Positions 38,351 through 48,600 of a DNA stretch of 64,000 nucleotides are shown here, in pieces. How positions within the stretch are numbered: position 1 is the stretch's first letter; each line of letters opens with the position of its first letter. The notes under the pieces were generated by a model. It searched no databases, was not told the origin of the DNA, and was given only the letters and a program-made list of their open reading frames with translations. The stretch covers positions 1,364,001 to 1,428,000 of the forward strand of contig RQOL01000915.1 in the NCBI GenBank assembly GCA_013076295.1, in the 5' to 3' direction. The DNA is from Sanderia malayensis (lineage: Eukaryota; Cnidaria; Scyphozoa; Semaeostomeae; Pelagiidae). A program made the translations under genes and the position numbers.

Positions 38351-39330
38351 TCCCCCTGGCAAGCTACCACCTAGCGCCCACCCTGCCGCCCCCCTAAAAG
38401 CCGTTTAAAAATGAATTCATCAACGTACTTTAAAAACACTAAAACTTTCAAATTAAATTAACGTGGCCAATTTTTGTCCTACAGAACCCACGAAAATATC
38501 AAAATGAAGCTTATAGCTTTGGGAACATTTATCGAAAGTATTTGGGTGAAAAAAACAAAGTTTTGGCAGGTTAAAAATTAATTTTCGCAAGTGCAAAACA
38601 CACGCGTGTTGCTTGAAAATTTCGTGTTTTCAAGCAAAAACCAAACTCGGCTAAAACTGTCCAAAAACAGAGGAAAATCAACAAAACAAAAAAAACAAAG
38701 CCATATAACTTTAGTTCTCGTGTAAATAAACAGTTATCGAAAGTTTAAATGGAGAAAATCGGCCCAGAACGACCCGAGAAAATCAAAATTGTCTTCGTGT
38801 TTTGGTTAGGCCCTCGAGCCGAAAGAAAAACGTGAGTTGAAACAAAACAAAACTCGTGCTATTTTCAGCCAAAAACAATTAAATAAAAGAAATACCTTGA
38901 AATAATTGTTCACCAATTGTCTCCACAGGTCTTGACAACAATTGACACGTCTTTACAATTGATTTCCGGCAGGTATTCACATTTAAACCCGAGCAACTTG
39001 CCGCCCGTTCAACTAAAAAAGCACGTGCTTCTCCTTGCTCGTTTTGCATCTCATTAACTCCGTCCTCGGAACTTTCTAGAAAGTCGGAACACAAAATGGG
39101 CCATAACTCCCGAACCGCTGGGGTTAGAAATTAGCGGAAAGCTTTAGTTTCATCAGCACAATGCAGCGATCATTTCCATACCAATTTGCACCCTTATTGA
39201 CCCCCAGGAAAAAAGCCTTTGAGTGGCAACGCCCGCTCCTTTGATCCCATTGTTTTTTCGAACGTCGATTGTTCAAAAGACAATGGGCATTGTTTAGAGT
39301 CGGCGGGTCACGTGTCGACGTAGATTATAT
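38351..39330 (-). repeat. Macro-repeat body A4 (short form)
   Basis: Starts CCCCTGGCAAGC like A1. Carries the shared minus-strand frame at 38879-39094. Its right end has the AT-rich border but no hairpin module after it, so the array ends here. Confidence 0.8.
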
Positions 39331-39338
39331 AATAGAGA

Positions 39339-39420
39339 TGTGTTTGAAGAATTTGATACCAGACATTAGGGGACAAAAGTCCTTGGACACCAAAGATTTT
39401 AGCAAGTTTTACATGCATAC
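39339..39420 (+). repeat. Fragment of the ~347-bp repeat
   Basis: GTTTGAAGAATTTGATA followed by GGGGACAAAAGTCC and TTTTAGCAAG matches the right part of the three copies at 3.7-4.6 kb. Confidence 0.7.
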
Positions 39421-39649
39421 CCCGTCCCCCTCCCCCATAACAATGTTGTCTGTAGAGCCGGTATTTTTCAATATCGCCGAAATTCTTTTGGCAAGACGAC
39501 GAGAAAGGACTGGTGCATAAGACAACATTGTTTTGGGGGGGTGCGAGCCGCATTCTGCCAACAGGAAACAAAGCATGCAGAAGCACAGCATTACGGGATA
39601 CAATTTTCAGGTGTCCCAGGGACTTTTGTTGCGTACTTCCAGTTTTCTT

Positions 39650-41109
39650 CCAGTGTTGCCCTTTTGGAGTAGCAGAGGTCTGGGAGGAGATCAATAAGTT
39701 AGATCCAACCAAAAAGACAAGTGGGGAGTTGCCTGCAAATATCTGATCTTTCTTTCAGTGCAGTAACTAAATTTGCCAATGAGATGGTTCAGCAGTGCAT
39801 ATTTCCTGAAAAACTTAAACTAGCAGATGTTTCCCCCGTCTTTAAGAAAGGTGATGTCACAGTGAAAGAGAACTATCATCTGATTAGTGTCCTTTCACAC
39901 TATCAAAGGTCTTTAAGCGTTTATTTATAAAACAGATTGAACCGTTCATTCAAAACAGACTCTCTGCAATCCTTTGTCGCTGTATTAATAAAGGGGGCGT
40001 CACTACTATGGTACTAATAGACCTCTCAAAGGCATATGACTGTCTGCCCAATGACCTACTTATTGCCAAACTTGAAGCTTACGGCCTCGGCATAGACAAT
40101 CTAAAACTCAGATACAGCTACATCACTGAAAGAAAACAGAGGGTAAAAATAGGAAGCAGTATTAGCGACAAGAAAACATTACTAAAAGGAGTCCCACAGT
40201 GGTCCATACTCGGTCCTTTACTATTTAATATATTTTTAATAACTTCTTCTATGTTATAGAACACTCTCAGGTTTGCAATTTTGCTGATGATAATACAGTA
40301 TTTGCATGTGGTGAAACCTTAGAGGAAGTAGCCACATCTATTGAAAATGATATGAGAGAGGCAATAAACTGGTATAAACGTAATGAAATGGTCGCCAATA
40401 CTGAAAAATTTCAGTTAATTTTCTTTGGCCTCAAAGAAGAGAACGAGCTATGCATTGACATTCAAGGCAATATCATAAAGATGTCCGATACGGTGAAACT
40501 TTTAGGTGTCACCATTGACTCAAAACTTAACTTTAATGGGCACATAAATACTATCTACCAAAAAGCAAAGAATAAGGTTAGAGCTTTTTCAAGAGTTGCC
40601 AGAAACCTTGACTCTCAGAAAGCTAGCCTACTATATAACTCGTTCATTATGACCAATTTTAGCTATCGCCCTCTCATCTGGATGTTCTCTGGAAAAACAA
40701 CAAGTCATGAGGTAAATCGGGTACATAAACGTGCCCTGAGAGTGCTACTAAATGATTTTGACTCCAGTTTTGAAGAGTTCTTAAGCAGAAATGAGGAGAC
40801 TACTATTCATGTAAAAATTTACAAGAGCTTATGCTAGAAGTTTACAAATGTACCACTTCTGGAAACCCCTCCTTTTTGTGGGAGTTCTTCAACAAGAAAA
40901 CTCTTCCGTATATATTGAGAACAAACAATCTCCTCCAGCTTCCAAAAACAAGAACAAATAAATATGGAAGCAACTCACTCTCATTTCGGGGTAGTATGGT
41001 CTTGAATAAACTTTCAGACCGATATAAAGCTGCAAAAAGTAACAATGAATTCAAAATAAAAATCAAAAGTTGGAAGGGATTCGGATATAACTGCCGCATC
41101 TGTAATTAA
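39650..41109 (+). pseudogene. Non-LTR retrotransposon reverse transcriptase (CR1/Jockey-like), broken
   Basis: Reverse transcriptase pieces in order: ADVSPVFKKGD (about 39820-39850), LIDLSKAYDCLPNDLL (40011-40060), LLKGVPQWSILGPLLFNIF (about 40178-40235), then FADDNTVFACG (about 40277-40310) with the catalytic DD. These are followed by a thumb region (KLLGVTIDSKLNF) and a C-terminal part ending at 41109 in YNCRICN. Frames change near 39740, 39900-40000 and 40255, and a stop lies at 40835. GVPQW replaces the usual GVPQG. Endonuclease and ORF1 are absent, so it is 5' truncated. A short AT-rich tail follows. Confidence 0.85.
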
Positions 41110-41398
41110 ATTTAATCAATATTATTGTACATTTGTAAGTAGGGTAGAGTAGAGTTGGCCTTTATTAGCATTTGCTATATTCCCAGCCAACTATAAATAA
41201 ATTCTATTATAATTACTATTATTGTCCCCTATTGTAATGTGGATTAGCTTTTGTGACAAAAAAATTACAAAAAGATGCTTTGCAACACAATATCACGAGA
41301 GAGTCACAGCAGGAGTTTCAGGATAGAATCATTGGAACTATGAACTGAATACTAAAGTGGAAAATCGACAAAACAATTTGTCTGGCCAACGAATAACA
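41110..41398. other. 3' tail of the LINE and unassigned sequence
   Basis: The sequence up to about 41225 is probably the LINE 3' untranslated region (ends in TATTATAATTACTATTATTG). Nothing else is seen. Confidence 0.4.
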
Positions 41399-41608
41399 CA
41401 CGGTTAATGGACGATTAACGGACGGATAACACCATGGTCTATAGTTATTCGTTACTAAATTTACCGATTCACGGTTAACGCCAATTATTTTGAAATATTA
41501 GGGATAATATTTATAAGAATATGCCGTTAACCATGTTATTCATTAAATTTAGTAGTGAATAACTATTAGACCGGGGTGTTATTCGTCTGTAATCGTCCGT
41601 TAACCATG
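41399..41608. mobile_element. Foldback MITE (~210 bp)
   Basis: The left arm 41399-41483 (CGGTTAATGGACGATTAACG, AATTTACCGATTCACGG) is complemented by the right arm 41522-41608 (AAATTTAGTAGTGAATAAC, CGTCCGTTAACC) with mismatches and a ~40-bp centre. Both arms hold internal GTTAAC repeats. No coding capacity and no certain target duplication. Confidence 0.7.
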
Positions 41609-42474
41609 CATTGTTCCCACGATTCCAAGTATTGAACATGGTGGATGGTGCCACGTTATGGACATTTAGTATGTGTCACTGATTGAAATGTCCTTAGGAT
41701 GCTAAAATTAAACTGTCATGTTCAACAGGGGTGGTATTCCACTGTCTGTTTGTTTATGTCCTTGTCGCTGCATCAGTGCATGTTCTCTCAAACAAAACTT
41801 GCATTTCTCAGCACAGCCGAATAACTTGCGTGTGCTGCAACTGTTCTTTTTAAAATGAATCACAGTGATTACGAATTGAAATTTAAGGTTGTGCACAGTA
41901 CGTATCTAATAACGTACAGTAGGGCAGATTTGACGAAGTTTCCCAGCAGGGAATCAATTGGAAAGTCTGTTGTGGAGGCTTTTACTCAAACGAATCTTGG
42001 GTGAGTGTGGCTCATTGGGAGTGTAGTCAAGAGAAACATCAGGATGGGGAAGAGATAGAGAAATTATGCATTCTTACTTTATCCCACAGGCTTGGGGCAG
42101 TGCTGCACTTTGCTGGAGTACTTTAATTTTAAACATATATGTGGCATCAATTTTGTATCTGAACACAGACGAGAATAGAAAAAGGTTATGATGTGACTTG
42201 TTCAAGCACAATTGTATATTATCTATAAACAGAAATACCTCACAGACCTTTTTGAACGCAATAATGTACCCACAGAAAAGCAGCCTCGTTTTCAATAGAT
42301 GTGACGTCACAAAAGCTAATCGACATTAGTTTTGAGCACCAAATTCAAACAATGGCTGGACGTTCGAGACATTTTCCCCCTTGCTCTGTGAAATAGAATG
42401 ATGGCACCACCACCACCAACAACAACAACAACGACAATTTCAATAGCAAGCAATACACTGCAAGCTGTTGCAAA
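41609..42474. other. Intergenic, no supported gene
   Basis: Short ORFs only. A CCA/CAA-rich run at about 42408-42440 borders the BEL fragment directly. Confidence 0.5.
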
Positions 42475-44880
42475 TTGGATAGCATCAGAGCAGACCTAAT
42501 GAGGACCGATGAAAAATGGGAAGAATGGGACTTCCATGCCCTTCTAGAGGCTCTAAGAATATGGACTGACAGAAATCCTTATCAGCAATATGATAGAGAA
42601 GGGAAACCCTTCCAGAAGGAATTTAAAAGAGAAAAAACCTTCACAACCAGAGGTCAGTTAAAACCAAGGCAATGTGCTTATTGTGATAAACAAGACCACA
42701 AGTCAAGTGATTGCCAGCAGGTCAGCACTATTGAGGAAAGGCGCAAGATTCTCAGCGACAAAAGACTATGTTTTAGCTGCACTGGTACACAACATAGAGC
42801 AAGTGAGTGCAGAAGCAGATCAACTTGTCTAGTATGCAAGAGGAAACATCATACATCAATATGTGATAAAGCTAAACAAGATCAAATTTTAACAACTACC
42901 AACGAAAGAAAGGTGATTCATCCAGTGGTGGTAATAGAAATCGAAGGTATCAGATGCAGAGCTCTTCTTGATACTGGAGCAAGCACCTCGTATGTCTCAT
43001 CAACTGTTACAAAACTAATCAAAAAGCAACCAGTTAGACAAGAGTTCAAAACAATAGAGATGATGTTGTGGAAAAGAAGCAAGAGAGTCGATATCTATGA
43101 CGTAGAGTTTAAAGATCTGAAAGGAATCTTTAGTCTACGCTCTGAAGTAAATGCAATTGATAGAGAAGTTCTACTTACCTTGCCTAACCCTAAATATGCT
43201 GAAATTGTCGCTAAGAATGGACACCTTGAAGGTGTCCAAAAGGATGACAACGATAGTAAACCTTACCTGCCTATTCATGCTAAACTAGAAGCCAGTGGAT
43301 ATCCCCTTATCAAAACAACTACGCCCACTAGAATCGGAACCATGGGACAACCAATTGCAGAGAAAACTAAGTTTGGGTGGGTCATTATGTCACCTGGCCA
43401 AGAAGATGAGAATTCATCAGCACTCATGTACACCAGAACAGCAAATGAAGATTACATGGAACTGTGTAGACTTGATGTTCTAGGGATTGAGGATAAACCT
43501 GAAGGAGATCAAAGTGTTGTGTATAAAGAATTCACGGAGCAATTGCATCAACGACCAGATGGGCGATATGAAACTTCATTACCTTGGAAGCCTGGACACC
43601 CAAAATTGCCTTCTAATCGAGCTGTAGCAGAAGCTAGATTCAACCCGCTCATGAGAAGATTGGAGAAACAACCAGAAATGTTGAAAGCTTATGATAACAT
43701 CATTCAAACTCAACTAAACGAAGGGATTGTAGAGAAAGCACAGAGTATTGTTGAAGGTCCCGAGCATTACATTCCTCACAAGCCAGTTGTGAGGGAAAAT
43801 GCTGAATCGACAAAAATAAGGATAGTTTACAACGCATCAGCAAAGAAGTACAAAAATTCTCCATCCTTGAATGATTGTCTGGAAGTGGGACCACCTCTAC
43901 CACGAAAAGTATTGGACATACTCACTAGAATGAGACTACAGCCGATATTGTTAGCTGGGGACATCCAACAAGCCTTCCTGCAAATCGTCATTAGAGAGTC
44001 TGAACGCGATGCATTGAGATTCATTTGGATTGATGATCTTGAGAGCAGGAAACAAACCATCTACAGAGTCACAAGAGTTCTTTTTGGATTAACCCCCAGT
44101 CCATTTCTGTTGAACGGCACGTTACAGCAGCATTTTGACAAATATGAAGAAACACACGAGAACCTTATTAGAGAACTTCATAACGGAATCTACGTTGACG
44201 ATATTCATCTAGGAGGAAAGAGTGAAGAAGAAGTAGCTGAGATGAAGCAGACGGCAATATCTATATTTGAAGAGGGACACTTCAAGCTTCACAAGTGGCA
44301 TTCCAATGCTCCAAAGCTTGATGGAGAATCAGCAGAAAACTGTGAACAGACCTTCGCAAAACAAAATTTAGGCGTGAAAACCTCAGAAACAAAGATACTT
44401 GGAATAAAATGGAACAAGAAGGAAGATGAACTATCTATCACCTTTCCCAGACCAGATCAGCCTGCAACGAAAAGAGTTGTTCTTAGTACCATTGCAATGA
44501 TCTATGATCCCTCTGGCATAGCATCACCAGTACTTCTGACAGCTAAAGTGTTGTTTCGAGACATTTGTGAGCACAAATTACCGTGGGATGTTCCTCTGCC
44601 AAATGTTCTGTTGAGACGATGGGAAAGGTGGCTGCAAACGTTGCCAGGTGAGGTCAAAGTGCCGAGATCAATCCCAGTTACAAGAGAACAAATTACGTTG
44701 GTTGAACTTCACGGGTTTGCAGATGCTAGCATACTCGGATGTTGTGCTGTCGTGTTTGCAGTCGTGAGGCAAGGGGATAACACCAATCAAGGTTTACTGG
44801 TGTCGAAATCGAGGCTATCAAAAAAGGACCTAACCATTCCTAGACTTGAGCTAGTGAGTTGCCATATGCTTAGTAACATC
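42475..44880 (+). CDS. BEL/Pao polyprotein fragment: zinc knuckles, protease, reverse transcriptase, RNase H start
   Basis: An uninterrupted frame of about 800 codons, truncated at both ends. Order: tail of the gag-like DUF1759 region (SIRADLMRTDEKWEEW), CCHC-type knuckles (CAYCDKQDHKSSDC, CFSCTGTQHRASEC, CLVCKRKHHTSIC), aspartic protease of the DUF1758 type (LLDTGASTSYVS), and reverse transcriptase (LAGDIQQAFLQI; YVDDIHLGG). It continues to the A17/RNase H border (LHGFADASILGCCAVVF) and stops at LVSCHMLSNI. Integrase and LTRs are missing. The 5' end starts abruptly beside a CCA/CAA run, and the 3' end stops where repeat B begins. The open frame suggests recent truncation, but without gag N-terminus and integrase it cannot transpose alone. 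Confidence 0.9.
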
Positions 44881-45520
44881 TAATATATATATTCTGCGGA
44901 GGTCACGTGACGGTGGCGAAACTCTGCCTAAAACAAAAGATTCGACCCGAAACAACAGGTCGAACGCCTCAAAACAATGGGATGAAACGGCGAATCGGTG
45001 ATCAATAAGGATTTTTTCAATGGGGTCGCAAAAGGTTGACACTTGCATGGAAAGGCTCCGTTTCTGGAGTAGGCAAAAGTTATCTATTTTTGGAAGCCTA
45101 TTTTAAAAAAATTTTTGAGTTATTCCATTAATTACTCCACTAATTGTGCTATCACGAAAAAACGACGGTTTACGCTGGCGAAACTTCCAAATTCGCGTCG
45201 TGAACTCCAATTTCGAAGAAAGCGTTCGCTCTTCACGTGACGCGTTTCGCCTTTTGCTGCAATTTGATTGGCTCTTTCGTGACTTCACGTGAAAAGTCAC
45301 ACGTTTTTCGTTATCATGCAAATTAGCCCTCGGGTTGAACAGCAGGTACTTTTGGAGAAGACGCGTGTTTTTGTTTTCAACACAAAGGATAACTGGGCAT
45401 CTTTCAAAGTGTTTTACGACCTGAATTAACTTTGTAAAGCCTTGCTAATTGTTTGAGAGACCTCTGCAAAATTACAGAAGACAATTGAGAACACAGGTGA
45501 TAGTTTTGTTTTGTTTTTTG
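44881..45520 (-). repeat. Dispersed repeat B, copy 2 (inverted relative to 4.9 kb)
   Basis: Reverse complement of the 4880-5520 repeat with moderate divergence. Its AT-rich end (TAATATATATATTC) abuts the BEL frame and supplies its stop codon. On the other side it leads toward the 114-bp satellite, just as copy 1 has a hairpin module beside it. Confidence 0.75.
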
Positions 45521-45639
45521 AGTGAGATAGTTTTAGTTTTTGTACGACCGCCATTGTTGCTTCGGCATACTGTGACGCTTAGGCCTAATGTAAACAAAGT
45601 CAAAGTTTTTAAAACAAATCAGTCAATGTTTCTTGATAA
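45521..45639. other. Short spacer between repeat B and satellite
   Basis: No feature recognised, apart from the last bases which begin the AATCAGTCAATGTTTCTTG motif of the satellite. Confidence 0.5.
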
Positions 45640-48600
45640 CAGATAGACAGGCGAGCGCAGCGAGCAAACACATTGTACGTGGGATTGAAAGGGGCATGAG
45701 CGAAGCGAATGCAGCGCACGAAGTGCGCCCTATCAGTCAATGTTTCTTGATAAAAGATAGACAGGCGAGCGCAGCGAGCTAATCCATTCTACGTGGGGTT
45801 GAAAGAGGCATGCGCGAAGCGAATGCAGCGCACGAAGTGCGCCCTATCAGTCAATGTTTCTTGATAAAAGATAAACAGGCGAGCGCAGCGAGCTAATCCA
45901 TTGTACGTGGGGTTGAAAGAGGCATGAGCATAAGCGAATGCTGCGCACGAAGTGCGCCCTATCAGTCAATGTTTTTTTATAATAGATAAACAGGCGAGCG
46001 CAGCGAGCTAACCCATTGTACGTAGGTTTGAAAGAGGCATCAGCGAAGCGAATGCAGCGCACGAAGTGCGCCCTATCAGTCAATGTTTCTTGATAATAGA
46101 TAAACAGGTAAGCGCAGCGAGCTAACCCATTGTACATGGGTTTGAAAGAGGCATGAGCGAAGCGAATGCAGCGCACGAAGTGCACCCTATCAGTCAATGT
46201 TTTTTGATAATAGATAAAGAGGCAAGGGCAGCGAGCTAACCCATTGTACTTGGGTTTGAAAGAGGCATGAGGAAGGCAAATGCAGCGCACGAAGTGCGCC
46301 CTATCAGTCAATGTTTCTTGATAATAGATAAACAGGCGAGCGCAGCGAGCTAACCCATTGTACGTGGGTTTGAAAGAGGCATGAGCGAAGCAAATGCAGC
46401 GCACGAAGTGCGCCCTATCAGTCAATGTTTCTTGATAAAAGATAGACAGGCGAGCGCAGCGAGCTAATCCATTGTACGTGGGGTTGAAAGAGGCATGAGC
46501 GAAGCGAATGCAGCGCACGAAGTGCGCCCTATCAGTCAATGTTTTTCGATAATAGATAAACAGGCGAGCGCAGCGAGCTAATCCATTGTACGTGGGGTTG
46601 AAAAAGGCATGAACAAGGCGAATGCAGCGCACGAAGTGCGCATTATCAGTCAATGTTTTTTGATAATAAATAGACATGCGAGCGCAGCGAGCTAACCCAT
46701 TGTAAGAGGGGTTGGAAGGGGCATGAACAAAGCGAATGCAGCGCACGAAGTGCGCCCTATCAGTCAATGTTTCTTCATAAAAGATTGACAGGCGAACGGA
46801 CCGAGCTAACCCATTGTACGTGGGGTTGAAAGGGGCAAGAGCGAAGCGAATGCAGCGCACGAAGTGCACATTATCAGTCAATGTTTCTTGATAATAGATA
46901 GGCAGGCGAGCGCAGCGAGCTAACCCATTGTACGTGGGGTTGAAAGAGGCATGAGCGAAGCGAATGCAGCGCATGAAGTGCGCCCTATCAGTCAATGTTT
47001 CTTGATAATAGATAAACAGGTAAGCGCAGCGAGCTAACCCATTGTATGTGGGTTTGAAAGAGGCATGAGCGGAGCGAATGCAGCGCATGAAGTGCGCCCT
47101 ATCAGTCAATGTTTCTTGATAATAGGTAAACAGGCGAGCGCAGCGAGCTAACCCATTGTACGTGGGTTTGAAAGAGGCATGAGCGAAGCGAATGCAGTGC
47201 ACGAAGTGCGCCCTATCAGTCAATGTTTCTTGATAAAAGATAGACAGGCGAGCGCAGCGAGCTAATCCATTCTACGTGGGGTTGAAAGAGGCATGAGCGA
47301 AGCGAATGCAGCGCACGAAGTGCGCCCTATCAGTCAATCTTTCTTGATAAAAGAAAGACAGGCGAGCGCAGCGAGCTAATCCATTGTACGTGGGGTTGAA
47401 AGAGGCATGTGCGAAGCGAATGCAGCCCACGAAGTGCGACCTATCAGTCAATGTTTTTTTATAATAGATAAACAGGCGAGCGCAGCGAGCTAACCCATTG
47501 TACGTAGGTTTGAAAGAGGCATGAGCGAAGAGAATGCAGCGCACGAAGTGCGCCCTATCAGTCAATGTTTCTTGATAATAGATAAAGAGGCAAGGGCAGC
47601 GAGCTAACCCATTGTACGTGGGTTTGAATGAGCGAAGCGAATGCAGCGCACGAAGTGCACCCTATCAGTCAATGTTTCTTGATAATAGATAAACAGGTAA
47701 GCGCAGCGAGCTAACCCATTGTACGTGGGTTTGAAAGAGGCATGAGCGAAGCGAATGCAGCGCACGAAGTGCACCCTATCAGTCAATGTTTTTTGATAAT
47801 AGATAAAGAGGCAAGGGCAGCGAGCTAACCCATTGTACGTGGGTTTGAAAGAGGCATGAGCGAAGCGAATGCAGCGCACGAAGTGCGCCCTATCAGTCAA
47901 TGTTTCTTGATAAAAGATAGACAGGCGAGCGCAGCGAGCTAATCCATTGTACGTGGGGTTGAAAGAGGCATGAGCGAAGCGAATGCAGCGCACGAAGTGC
48001 GCCCTATCAGTCAATGTTTTTCGATAATAGATAAACAGGCGAGCGCAGCGAGCTAATCCATTGTACGTGGGGTTGAAAAAGGCATGAACAAGGCGAATGC
48101 AGCGCACGAAGTGCGCATTATCAGTCAATGTTTCTTGATAATAGATAGACAGGCGAGCGCAGCGAGCTAACGCATTGTACGTGGGGTTGAAAGAGGCATG
48201 AGCGAAGCGAATGCAGCGCACGAAGTGCGCCGTATCAGTCAATGTTTTTTGATAATAAATAGACATGCGAGCGCAGCGAGCTAACCCATTGTAAGAGGGG
48301 TTGGAAGGGGCATGAACAAAGCGAATGCAGCGCACGAAGTGCACCCTATCAGTCAATGTTTTTTGATAATAGATAAAGAGGCAAGGGCAGCGAGCTAACC
48401 CATTGTACGTGGGTTTGAAAGAGGCATGAGCGAAGCGAATGCAGCGCACGAAGTGCACCCTATCAGTCAATGTTTTTTGATAATAGATAAAGAGGCAAGG
48501 GCAGCGAGCTAACCCATTGTACGTGGGTTTGAATGAGCGAAGCGAATTCAGCGCACGAAGTGCGCCCTATCAGTCAATGTTTCTTGATAAAAGATAGACA

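Larger units (their letters stand above)
28031..39330. repeat. Tandem array of four composite macro-repeats
   Basis: Four units of the same plan: 28031-30660, 30661-34420, 34421-36940 and 36941-39330. Each has one to several hairpin modules (GGTTGGCGCGCTTCGCGCGC ... CTCATGCCC) separated by CATA microsatellites, then a 14-bp minisatellite, then a 1.0-1.5 kb non-repetitive body. The first three bodies run through an AT-rich border into the hairpin module of the next unit (ACTAGCCGG); the fourth ends at GATTATATAATAG near 39325 with no module after it. Units differ mainly in minisatellite length and in whether the body has its full left end (units 2, 3) or a short one (1, 4). Confidence 0.85.

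Noticed and set aside
45847..47223. 458-codon minus-strand frame of 38-residue repeats as a protein gene
   Set aside because: It follows from the 114-bp unit lacking a stop in one frame. Frame breaks come from 7-base indels, and no promoter or splice evidence exists.
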